Assembly: GCA_024277255.1 (NCBI GenBank)
Contig: JAJRVQ010000177.1
Coordinates: 36,434-100,433 of the forward strand
Length of the DNA stretch: 64,000 nucleotides
From: Acidobacteriota bacterium
GTDB lineage: Bacteria; Acidobacteriota; Thermoanaerobaculia; Multivoradales; SZUA-115
Reading direction: 5' to 3'
Below the pieces are notes generated by a model. The model was given only the letters and a program-made list of their open reading frames with translations. It was not told where the DNA came from and ran no database searches. The number at the start of each line of letters is the position of its first letter. Within the stretch, counting starts at the first letter, position 1. Below, piece by piece: positions 26,962-34,718 of the stretch. A program made the position numbers and the translations under genes.

Positions 26962-29642
26962 AGGATCGCTGGCCGGTGGTCAAGGCGCTGTTTCGCCGGG
27001 TCGCGGAAGGGTCGGCGCAAGAGCGAGAGGAGCTACTCGACGCGGCCGATCCCGCGATCCGCAAGGAGGTCGAGGCTCTTCTCGAAGCCGACCGTAGACC
27101 GCCCGGCTTCCTGGATCGCCCGATCGCCCGACTGAATTGCGAGGACGGCGGCGGCCACCCGCTCGTCGGCGCCCGCCTGGGCGCCTACCGCCTCCTGGAA
27201 CTGATCGGGCGAGGGGGAATGGGCGAAGTCTTCCTGGCCGTGCGCGACGATGCGACCTTCGAACAGCGAGTGGCGGTCAAGGTGCTGCGCGACGCCGCGG
27301 CGAGTCGCGAGCAGGTGGCTCGTTTCCGTACCGAGCGCCAGATCCTCGCCGCTTTGACCCATACCAACATCGCCCACCTCCTGGACGGAGGCTCGACCGA
27401 GGACGGTCGTCCCTACCTGGTCATGGAGTACGTCGAGGGAGTCCCGATCGACGCCTACTGCGATCACCACCGGCTGGGGCTGGGCGAGCGAATTGAGCTC
27501 TTCCGCCAGGTTTGTTCGGCGGTCGACCACGCGCACCGCAACCTGCTCGTACACCGAGACATCAAGCCGGGAAATGTCCTGGTGACCGACGATGCAGTGC
27601 CCAAGCTGCTCGATTTCGGGATCGCCAAGCCGCTCGATCCCGGGGCCTTCCCGACCACGGTCGAGGCGACGCGCACCCGCCACCAGCTGCTCACCCCGGC
27701 CTACGCCAGCCCCGAACAAGTGGCCGGCGAGCCGATCACCACGGCCAGCGACGTGTACTCGCTCGGGGTCCTCCTCTACAAGCTGCTGAGCGGCCATCTC
27801 CCCTATCCGAACGCTCGTCCCGGCAGCGCCTCCACGACGGTCTACGACGAGGATCCGCAACGACCCAGCACCGCGGTGGACCGAAAGGTGAAGACGATGG
27901 AAGATCGCGGTGAGGTCCCGCGGCCAACGCCCGAGCAAATCGCGGAGGATCGCGGTTTACGGCCGGCGCAGTTGCGGCGGCAGCTCACCGGTGACCTCGA
28001 CCACATCCTCCTGACCGCTCTGCGGCGCGATCCGCAGCGCCGCTACGGCTCGGTCGAGCGCTTTGCCGACGACCTTCGCCGTCACCTGGCGGGTCTGCCG
28101 GTGTGGGCACAGGGCGACTCGTTGGCCTACCGACTGCGCAAGTTGGTACGCCGCCACCGAGCCACGACGGCGGTCGCCATCACCCTCCTAGCCTCGCTCA
28201 CCGCCTTTGCCGTGACCGCGGCCTGGCAGGCCACCAGGATCGCGCAAGAGCGCGACGCCGCGCGCCTCGATCGCGACCGAGCGGAGCAGGTGGCGACGCT
28301 GTTCGAGGAGATGTTCGAACTCTCCGACCCTAGCACCGCACTCGGCGAGACGATCACCGCTCGCGAAATCCTGGACCGCGGCGCCGAACGGTTGCGGCGT
28401 GAGCTGGCCGATCAGCCGGAGCTGCGCGGTGCCCTTCTCACCACGGTAGGCGGCGTGTACCTCAAGCTGGGGCTCTACGATCGGGCCAAGGGCATACTCG
28501 AAGAAGGGCTGGCGGCCCGCCGGGAGGCGCTCGGCGAACACCCCGACGTGGCGCAGACGGTGCTCCGGCTAGCCGACGTCGAGCTGCTGCGCGGAGACTA
28601 CGATGCCGCCGAGAGCCGTGTGGAAGAAGCTCTCGCCTTGACCGACGGCGTGGAGGGCGCCGGCTCCACGGCCTTCGAGGGGGTGCGAATCCTCGCCGGC
28701 TCGGCACGCGGGCGCGGCGACTACGTTCGTTCGCTGGCGCTCTACCGGCGCGCTCTCGAGCTGAGCCGCCGTCTGTTCGACGGCGACTCGATGGCAGCCA
28801 GCACTCTCAGCGACATCGGCGTCCTGGTGCACGATCAGGGCGACTACGACAGTGCGGCGGGCTACTACCGCCAGGCGCTGGAGATCCAGCGCCGGATCCT
28901 GCCACCGGCGGACCCCCGTCTCGTCACCACGCTGAGCAACCTGGCGACGGTGGAGGCGGACCTTGGAGATCTCGAGAGCGCCGAAGAGCGCCTCACCGAG
29001 GTGCTGAGGATCCGCGAGAAGGTCCTCGGCCCCGAACACCCGTTCATTGCGATCACGCTGCACAACCTGGCTACGGTGCAACAGGGGCGCGGCGATCTCG
29101 CGGCCGCCGAGGCGGGGTTCCGCCGGGTTCTCGAACTGCGGCTCCGGATCCTGGGCGAGGATCATCCGATGACCGCCCACTCCGTCCATACGCTGGGAGT
29201 CCTGCTGCGCTCCCGCGGTGACCCGGAGGCGGAACCGACCCTGGTGCGCGCCCTCGCGCTCGAGCGCAACGCCATGGGGGATCGCCACCCGCTGGTCGCC
29301 TACACCCTGCTCGCCCTCGGGCAGCTCTATCTGGAGGGTGGCCAGCCCGGGCGGGCGGAACCCCTCTTCCGCGAGGGGCATTCGATCTGGAGTGAGGCTC
29401 TGCCACCCGAGGACTGGCGCACGGCGGTGGCATCCGGTCGCATCGGCGCCAGCCTGCTACGCCAGGGCCGGCTCGACGATGCCGAGCCGCTGCTGAGAGC
29501 GGCGCGGGCGGCGCTCGCCGATCGGCCGGGCCAAGCCGCCGAGGAGGCGGAGCGGGTCGCAGGGTGGATCGTGGAGTTGGGAGAGCGGCGGCGGGCGGCT
29601 GGCGGGGAGATGCAAACCACCTCCCCGCCGACTCAGCGCTAG
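26958..29642 (+). CDS. PknB-type serine/threonine kinase with TPR sensor region
   Basis: The protein has about 894 residues. The N-terminal 60 residues are a short helical lead found in sigma-coupled kinases (VKDRWPVVKALFRRV). The kinase domain spans about 77-370: GRGGMGEVF Gly loop, VAVKVL lysine, HRDIKPGNVL catalytic loop, DFGIAKPL, and YASPEQV. A transmembrane helix (AVAITLLASLTAFAVTAAW) follows near residue 400, then a long extracytoplasmic array of tetratricopeptide repeats, roughly ten of the TPR_10/12 type with LGE/RGDYDAAE-like turns. The TPR region probably senses a protein or ligand outside the membrane while the kinase acts inside. The GTG start overlaps the sigma factor stop, indicating translational coupling. 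Confidence 0.93.
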   Translation: MKDRWPVVKALFRRVAEGSAQEREELLDAADPAIRKEVEALLEADRRPPGFLDRPIARLNCEDGGGHPLVGARLGAYRLLELIGRGGMGEVFLAVRDDATFEQRVAVKVLRDAAASREQVARFRTERQILAALTHTNIAHLLDGGSTEDGRPYLVMEYVEGVPIDAYCDHHRLGLGERIELFRQVCSAVDHAHRNLLVHRDIKPGNVLVTDDAVPKLLDFGIAKPLDPGAFPTTVEATRTRHQLLTPAYASPEQVAGEPITTASDVYSLGVLLYKLLSGHLPYPNARPGSASTTVYDEDPQRPSTAVDRKVKTMEDRGEVPRPTPEQIAEDRGLRPAQLRRQLTGDLDHILLTALRRDPQRRYGSVERFADDLRRHLAGLPVWAQGDSLAYRLRKLVRRHRATTAVAITLLASLTAFAVTAAWQATRIAQERDAARLDRDRAEQVATLFEEMFELSDPSTALGETITAREILDRGAERLRRELADQPELRGALLTTVGGVYLKLGLYDRAKGILEEGLAARREALGEHPDVAQTVLRLADVELLRGDYDAAESRVEEALALTDGVEGAGSTAFEGVRILAGSARGRGDYVRSLALYRRALELSRRLFDGDSMAASTLSDIGVLVHDQGDYDSAAGYYRQALEIQRRILPPADPRLVTTLSNLATVEADLGDLESAEERLTEVLRIREKVLGPEHPFIAITLHNLATVQQGRGDLAAAEAGFRRVLELRLRILGEDHPMTAHSVHTLGVLLRSRGDPEAEPTLVRALALERNAMGDRHPLVAYTLLALGQLYLEGGQPGRAEPLFREGHSIWSEALPPEDWRTAVASGRIGASLLRQGRLDDAEPLLRAARAALADRPGQAAEEAERVAGWIVELGERRRAAGGEMQTTSPPTQR

Positions 29643-29670
29643 CCCTTCCTTCCCACCGAACTTCTACTCC

Positions 29671-29789
29671 AACGCCATATGCACCTATATCTGCCGCGTC
29701 ATCAGGCTTTTCTGCTCCTCGCCGTACTTCGAGTACGGCTGCGTCACGACAAAGCCGGATTCCTTGCATCTACAGGCACCTATGGCGTT
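29671..29789. repeat. 119-bp long imperfect palindrome
   Basis: The outer arms AACGCCATA (29671-29679) and TATGGCGTT (29781-29789) and the inner arms GCCGTACT (29721-29728) and AGTACGGC (29732-29739) share exactly one centre, 29730. Between them the two halves still match at many positions (for example GGCTTT at 29705-29710 against AAAGCC at 29751-29756). The whole segment could fold into one hairpin with a TCG tip. It lies between the convergent kinase and Cys-rich genes. It could be a bidirectional terminator, a REP/MITE-like repeat or an RNA; no open frame is evident. Confidence 0.6.
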
Positions 29790-29824
29790 TCGTAACGAAA
29801 TCGGTGAGAAGAAAGCGCTGGCAA

Positions 29825-30301
29825 TCAGGGCCGCGGTGGTTGCGCCCGCACGATGCAATTCCACTTGGTCTGGTAGCCCGTCTGAGTGCAGGTGCACAGG
29901 TTCGGACCGATCTCCTTGTTACAGGACTTGTCCCAGGAGCCGGATCCGTTGTGCCTCTCGTAGTCGGAGATCGCGGCACCCATGGCGATCTGCCGATAGC
30001 CGACATAGCAGGGGAATGGGTAGAAGCCGAAAGCCTCACCATAGCCTTCGTTCTTGAAACTGTAGCAAGCCGGTTTCGGCGGCGGGTACTTGCACACTCC
30101 ATAGCCACCGCAGGTCGTATTGAAAGTGCCGTTGCGACAGGATTGGCTACACGGGGTGTTGAAAGTGCACGAGTCCTCGCAGGGCAGCGGCGCCGCTGAA
30201 GCCTGCGGGGCGAGGGCGAGGGCGGCGAGGGCGGCAAGCGCCACCAGCGCCACTGCGAGCACCATGCGGAAGGGGCGGATGGTCGAGAGAGACTGAGACA
30301 T
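29825..30301 (-). CDS. Cys-rich secreted protein, unknown function
   Basis: The 158-residue product has a long signal peptide (MVLAVALVALAALAALALAPQASA) and a mature part of about 120 residues with 12 cysteines, an even number suggesting up to six disulfides. Cys clusters occur at PCEDSCTFNTPCSQSC, TTCGGYGVC and CNKEIGPNLCTC. The pattern of small Cys-rich extracellular domains is clear, but I do not recognise the family. AAGGAGG five bases ahead supports the ATG at 30301. It stands alone between a long palindrome and an intergenic region. Extracellular signalling, toxin-like or structural roles are all possible. Confidence 0.65.
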   Translation of the reverse strand: MSQSLSTIRPFRMVLAVALVALAALAALALAPQASAAPLPCEDSCTFNTPCSQSCRNGTFNTTCGGYGVCKYPPPKPACYSFKNEGYGEAFGFYPFPCYVGYRQIAMGAAISDYERHNGSGSWDKSCNKEIGPNLCTCTQTGYQTKWNCIVRAQPPRP

Positions 30302-30360
30302 CGAGTCCTCCTTTATGCGGGTCAAGGCCGTGCCGAGAGCCAGAGCCTTGACGGGGTTAG

Positions 30361-30373
30361 ACGGTCAGACCGT
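30361..30373. promoter_or_regulatory. short palindrome upstream of the Cys-rich gene
   Basis: ACGGTC-A-GACCGT is a perfect inverted repeat about 60 bases upstream of the Cys-rich gene start, with outer bases continuing the symmetry imperfectly. It lies where a promoter operator would be. The remaining intergenic sequence (30302-30510) shows no gene. Confidence 0.3.
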
Positions 30374-30510
30374 TCTACCCTTCATCGCGTCAACACACGG
30401 CCAATCTCGCCATCTTGCCGCCGACCGTGATCAAAAAGTCGATCCACCTGAGCGCGGTGACGACCTCGATCGGGGTCCCGCCCTGACTATTGGACCAGCA
30501 AGCGATCGGA

Positions 30511-31179
30511 TCAGAACGGATTGGCCGGGTAGACGCGACCGGCAGTGAGGCCCGCAGGGTTGGCATCGGTGTTGCGGAAGGTGACCGGTAGGGTCCCGCA
30601 TCGCTCCCAGGAAAAGCAGGGCGCCACGTCGAGGTGAAGATGCGGTAGCCCGGCGGTCAAACCGGTATTGCCGCTCAGGCCGATCAACTGCCCCTGGCGC
30701 ACTGGCTCCCCCACCGCGACCAGCGCACCCTGCCGGGTCAGGTGCTCGTAGACGCTGTAGGTGCCGTCGAAGTGCTGGATCTGGACCAGGTTCGAGTGCA
30801 AACGCTCGAAGTCGCCGTCCGCGTACTGCTCCCGCACGAAGGTGACCACTCCATCGCGCACGGCGGCCACGGAGGAGCCGATCGGCATCTCGAAGTCGTA
30901 GGCGTAGCGCAGCAAGCCGCTATGGCTGAAGGCGGTGCAGTTGGCCTGCGAGACGATGTGAGCCTCCCCCACGGGATAGGGCAGCACGTATTGCGAACTC
31001 TCCCATGGCGAGTAGCCGGCACATAGCTCCTTGTTGTCAGGCGCGGTGGGGCCGTCGCCACCGCCGCAACCGAGAGCCACCAGCACCAGGCAGACCCAAC
31101 AGGCCGATCCTAGAACACCTCGAAACAGCGGGAACCTACCGGCCACTCTATCGACCGTGGGCAACCGGGAGCCGGGCAC
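30511..31179 (-). CDS. M23 family metallopeptidase lipoprotein
   Basis: This 222-residue protein has a lipobox signal (CWVCLVLVALGCGGG), giving a lipid-anchored mature form, and a LytM/M23 peptidase domain. The zinc-binding pattern is present: the first His and Asp in FSHSGLLRYAYDFEMPIGS, then AAVRDGVV, and the HLHLD motif near residue 185, with SGNTGLTAGLPHLHLD intact. M23 enzymes cut peptidoglycan cross-links or peptides outside the cytoplasm. The extra Cys pairs (NKELCAGY, QANC, APCFSWERC) may form disulfides. It is monocistronic with the Cys-rich gene ending more than 200 bases downstream. Confidence 0.85.
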   Translation of the reverse strand: MPGSRLPTVDRVAGRFPLFRGVLGSACWVCLVLVALGCGGGDGPTAPDNKELCAGYSPWESSQYVLPYPVGEAHIVSQANCTAFSHSGLLRYAYDFEMPIGSSVAAVRDGVVTFVREQYADGDFERLHSNLVQIQHFDGTYSVYEHLTRQGALVAVGEPVRQGQLIGLSGNTGLTAGLPHLHLDVAPCFSWERCGTLPVTFRNTDANPAGLTAGRVYPANPF

Positions 31180-31287
31180 CGGCCGTGGCCATCGTGGAGA
31201 GAGTGTTCATCGTTCTTTCGGTCTCGTCAGCCAGGATCATCTATCGTGTTTCCACGGCTGATTATAAACGCGCAGAAGGAGGCACAC

Positions 31288-31582
31288 ATGGCAGCGACAC
31301 CGGAAGAGCTTCGCACCTTCGTTCATGACGCACTCACCCAGGGCCTTCCCCGCCAGCGGATCGAGACCGCGCTCGAGGAGGCGGGCTGGGCGCGCGAGCA
31401 CGTCTCGCAGGCGCTCGGCGACTTCGCCGAAGTGGACTTCCCGCTTCCCGTCCCGCGACCGCGGCCCTTTTCTGGAGGGAGAACTCACCACCCGCTTTCT
31501 GCTCAAGGTCCTGGTGATCGCCGTTCTTGCGGGAACCGCCTTCATCTCCTACCTGCGAGACCTGCGCAAGGATGAGCGATGA
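31288..31582 (+). pseudogene. collapsed, frameshifted remnant resembling a DUF5671 gene
   Basis: The first frame gives TPEELRTFVHDALTQGLPRQ, ALEEAGWAREHV and AEVDFPLPVPRPRPF. That start resembles DUF5671 membrane proteins, which continue into several transmembrane helices. Here those helices are missing. The reading shifts by one, and the other frame carries LEGELTTRFLLKVLVIAVLAG and YLRDLRKDER, which looks like the C-terminal end of the same kind of protein. So an internal deletion with frameshift seems to have fused the two ends. A GGAGG precedes the ATG. I recall the family pattern from memory, so the name needs confirming. Confidence 0.5.
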
Positions 31583-31644
31583 CCGACCGGAGGCCTGAGA
31601 AGCTACTCCTCATAGCCGTCGTCATCGCGGTAGCGATCGCATAA
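31579..31644 (+). pseudogene. truncated 21-codon remnant of a membrane protein
   Basis: The ATG overlaps the previous TGA (ATGA), and the frame reads MTDRRPEKLLLIAVVIAVAIA before a TAA. It looks like the N-terminus of a small membrane protein cut off by the stop, with the rest replaced by the end of the convergent ELWxxDG gene. Such a partner is often coupled to DUF5671-type genes. It overlaps the 3' end of that convergent gene. It may alternatively be a genuine very small membrane peptide. Confidence 0.35.
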
Positions 31645-34489
31645 GGCCACTCTCGCCCTGACCCCGCTCCAGCCGCAGCATCCAAGGCTCAAACCCGAGT
31701 TCTCCGTCGGTGGCAAAGAAGAAGAGGCCGTTATCGAACGGAGTCAGCAGGCGCGGCGTCGAGGCTCCTGATCCCGGATTGAGGTCGGCAACGCGAGCCG
31801 GCCCGGGGCTGCCCGGCCGGTAGCGCCACAGTTCCACGCCGCTGTGGCCATCGGTGGCCGAGAAGTAGAGTTCGTCGCCCACCACGGTCAACCAGCGCGG
31901 CATCGAGTTGTCGCCGCCCGGCGCGAGGTCCGCCACCATCCTCGTGCCAGCGGCGGTGCCGTCGCTCCACCACAGCTCGCGACCGTGGGAGCCATCGCTA
32001 GCCACGAAGTAGGCGCCGCCCGGGGCCGGTGTCAAGAAGCGCGGGCGCGAGGAGGCCGGGCCCGGGTTCACATCCTTGAGCAGGACGGTGCCGGCCTCGC
32101 TGCCGTCGCTCAGCCAGAGCTCCGTCCCGTGGGCACCGTCGTCGGCCAGCAGGAGGACCCGCGAGTCGAGGCGCGCGATCAGGGCCTCGTCCGGCTCGTC
32201 AGGCTCTGAGTCCAAACGCATCGAGGTCGCTTCGCCCGGGTAGATATCGCGGACCATCCGGCTGCCGCCAGCGAGACGGTCATAGACCCAGAGTTCGCCA
32301 CCCTCGGCAGAAGTTTCGTTGACGAAAAAGAGACGAAGGTGGTCGCTGCGCCGCCCGCCGGCCACATCGACTTGCCTGCCAGCATCCGCGAGGGTCAACG
32401 AGTGGGGGCAGAAGCTGACGCCCAAGGTCGGGACTGGCGTATCTGGAACTGCCAAATCCGGTACAGCCAAGCGAACTACCGAGCCCGCGTCAGCATCGTA
32501 AACCTGTACCTGACAGTCGGCCATGAAGTAGAGCAACTCTTCGGCGGGAGTTAAACCGAGCGGCAAGAAGCCGACAGCGAGTTGCACCGGTGCAGACTTG
32601 CCGTCGGTGGCCCAGACGGCATTGCTCGTTGCGAAGGCGAGCCGATCTTGGTAGAGAACGAAGTCCTGCGGGTAGGAGTCGATGGGCCCCGGTTCCAGGT
32701 CTTGGACCAAGCGCGTTCCGGCCTCGCTACCGTCCGTGGCCCACAATTCTTGCCCCCGCACACCGTCCGAAGCCGCGAAATAGAGTTCATCGTGGAACCA
32801 GAGTTTCGCCGTCAGCCCGCTGTAGGCTCCCACTCCGCTCTCCGCTCCTGGGAAAAGGTCCATCACCAGGTGAGTTCCTTGAGCAGTTCCATCGCTCACC
32901 CAGAGTTCGTTGCCGTGGGCCGAGTCCTGAGCCTCGAAGAAGATCCGGCCCTGGGCGGCGACCGAAGCACCGAACATCAAGGAGTAGCTCTGTCTCAACG
33001 ATGAGGTTTGAAAATCGAGATCCACCAGCAGCTGGGTTCCTGGCGCGGTGCCGTCGCTGCGAAAGTACTCTCGACCGAGAGTTGGATCGGTCGCTTGGAA
33101 GATCCAATAGGAGTCGAGGAAGGCGCAGCCGAAGTCGGCACCGTAGGGTGCAGAGGAGTTGGGACCAGGATCGAGATCGCCCAGCGCCTTGGTGCCCTCG
33201 CTGGTGCCGTCGGTGATCCACGGCTCGCCCCCCGAAACTCCATCTTGGCCGAAGAAGAGAAACTGATCGCCACTGGTGCAAGGGAGAGCACCGGAGTTCG
33301 AGGACCAGTACATGCCGCTGGCTGGACCCGGGTTCAAGTCTCGCACTAGCTCGGCTCCGCTTCCTCGTCCCGCCGTGCGCCAGAGTTCGCGCCCCAGACC
33401 CTCGGTCGTCGCCGCCAGATAGAGCCGATCGCCCAGCACCGCGAGCGGGTCGGCCCACGAACTCATCTCTCCCGGTTCAATATCGGCCACCAACTCGGTA
33501 CCTGCCTGCGTTCCGTCGCTGACCCATAGCTCCGCCCCCAGGCCGGCCGTCCGGGCCTGAAAATAGACCTCGCCGGCGAAGACGAAGAAACTACCGACGA
33601 ATTGCGCCGGCGAACCGAGATCGATCCTCGCTGTTCCAGCCTTCGTGCCATCGCTCACCCACAGCGCGTCTATGGTGGCGAAGAGGACCTGCCCTCGGTG
33701 GACCAACACCGCCCTCCGCCGTCCCAGAGACCCGGCATAGCGCAGCGAACTCCCCTCCGGTCCCGCTACGAGATCGTCCACCAGCACGGTGCCCGCGTCC
33801 GTCCCGTCGCTGACCCAGGGTTCGCGACCGTGAGCGGGATCGCTGGCCACAAAGAAGAGTCGGTCACCCAGCGCTACGAGGTGGCTGGGCTCGGAGAGAG
33901 GGCCTAGCCCCGCGCCGGTGGGCGAGAGCTTCCGCGTACCGGCGGTGGTGCCATCGCTGACGAACAGTTCCTGGCCCACCTGGCGATCCGCCCTCGCGGC
34001 GAAGAAGAGCCGATCGCCCACGACGGTAAGCCACTGTGGATCCGACCACCTGAGCTCGGCGAGATCGGCCACCATCCACGTTCCATCGCGGGTGCCATCG
34101 GAGCGCCAGAGCTCCCGGTTGTGAATTCCGTCAGAGGCCGTGAAGTAGAGAACTTCGTTCATGACCACGAGTTCGGAATTCCATCGACTCCAGCAGTAGC
34201 CAGGGCAAATGTCGCGGACCAACCGGGTTCCGCTTGGCGTGCCATCGGTCACCCACAACTCCTGGCCGTGCACTCCGTCGTCGCCCAGGAAGTAGAGCAG
34301 GCCGCCCATCTCGACAAAGTTGGCGACCGGAGCACCGAGGAGCTGCCGCGGTGTGTGCTGGTCCCCAATATCCGCCAGCAGAGCCGGCGCTGATTGGCCG
34401 AAGGCTGGCGTTGGCCACAGCGAGATTGAAACAGCGAGCGCTACAGTCAGTACGAAGGCAAGTCGTCGCATGGTGGAATCCAGCTTCAT
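31622..34489 (-). CDS. ELWxxDG-repeat secreted protein
   Basis: This protein of about 955 residues has a signal peptide (FVLTVALAVSISLWPTPAFG) and about 16 repeats of the ELWxxDGTxxGT type, spaced roughly 45-65 residues, such as ELWVTDGTPSGTRLV, EPWVSDGTDAGTVLV and ELWWSDGTAAGTRMV. The repeats should fold as beta-propeller blades of the TIGR04534 group, giving one or two large propellers. Such proteins are exported and may bind carbohydrate or protein, but no enzyme activity is established. The ATG at 34489 is in a plausible place; one at 34471 is equally close to the signal core, and neither has a strong ribosome site. The C-terminus has no sorting tag. Confidence 0.85.
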   Translation of the reverse strand: MKLDSTMRRLAFVLTVALAVSISLWPTPAFGQSAPALLADIGDQHTPRQLLGAPVANFVEMGGLLYFLGDDGVHGQELWVTDGTPSGTRLVRDICPGYCWSRWNSELVVMNEVLYFTASDGIHNRELWRSDGTRDGTWMVADLAELRWSDPQWLTVVGDRLFFAARADRQVGQELFVSDGTTAGTRKLSPTGAGLGPLSEPSHLVALGDRLFFVASDPAHGREPWVSDGTDAGTVLVDDLVAGPEGSSLRYAGSLGRRRAVLVHRGQVLFATIDALWVSDGTKAGTARIDLGSPAQFVGSFFVFAGEVYFQARTAGLGAELWVSDGTQAGTELVADIEPGEMSSWADPLAVLGDRLYLAATTEGLGRELWRTAGRGSGAELVRDLNPGPASGMYWSSNSGALPCTSGDQFLFFGQDGVSGGEPWITDGTSEGTKALGDLDPGPNSSAPYGADFGCAFLDSYWIFQATDPTLGREYFRSDGTAPGTQLLVDLDFQTSSLRQSYSLMFGASVAAQGRIFFEAQDSAHGNELWVSDGTAQGTHLVMDLFPGAESGVGAYSGLTAKLWFHDELYFAASDGVRGQELWATDGSEAGTRLVQDLEPGPIDSYPQDFVLYQDRLAFATSNAVWATDGKSAPVQLAVGFLPLGLTPAEELLYFMADCQVQVYDADAGSVVRLAVPDLAVPDTPVPTLGVSFCPHSLTLADAGRQVDVAGGRRSDHLRLFFVNETSAEGGELWVYDRLAGGSRMVRDIYPGEATSMRLDSEPDEPDEALIARLDSRVLLLADDGAHGTELWLSDGSEAGTVLLKDVNPGPASSRPRFLTPAPGGAYFVASDGSHGRELWWSDGTAAGTRMVADLAPGGDNSMPRWLTVVGDELYFSATDGHSGVELWRYRPGSPGPARVADLNPGSGASTPRLLTPFDNGLFFFATDGELGFEPWMLRLERGQGESGLMRSLPR

Positions 34490-34718
34490 GAAGTAGCAGG
34501 GAAGAATTCGAACCGGTACCACTTGCATGGATTCTAACACCCGTACACTCCCGCATCCAGCAACTGCCACTGGTACTGGGAACTTCTTCCGCTAAGCGAG
34601 GGTCTCTTCTAGCAGGAAACTACCCTCTCCGCGAAGTAGGAACCTTTTCCTCCTACTGCCGTAATAGACTGATAGAGCCTGCTTCGTCCGCTTCAACCAC
34701 CCGATGGAGGGCCGCACC

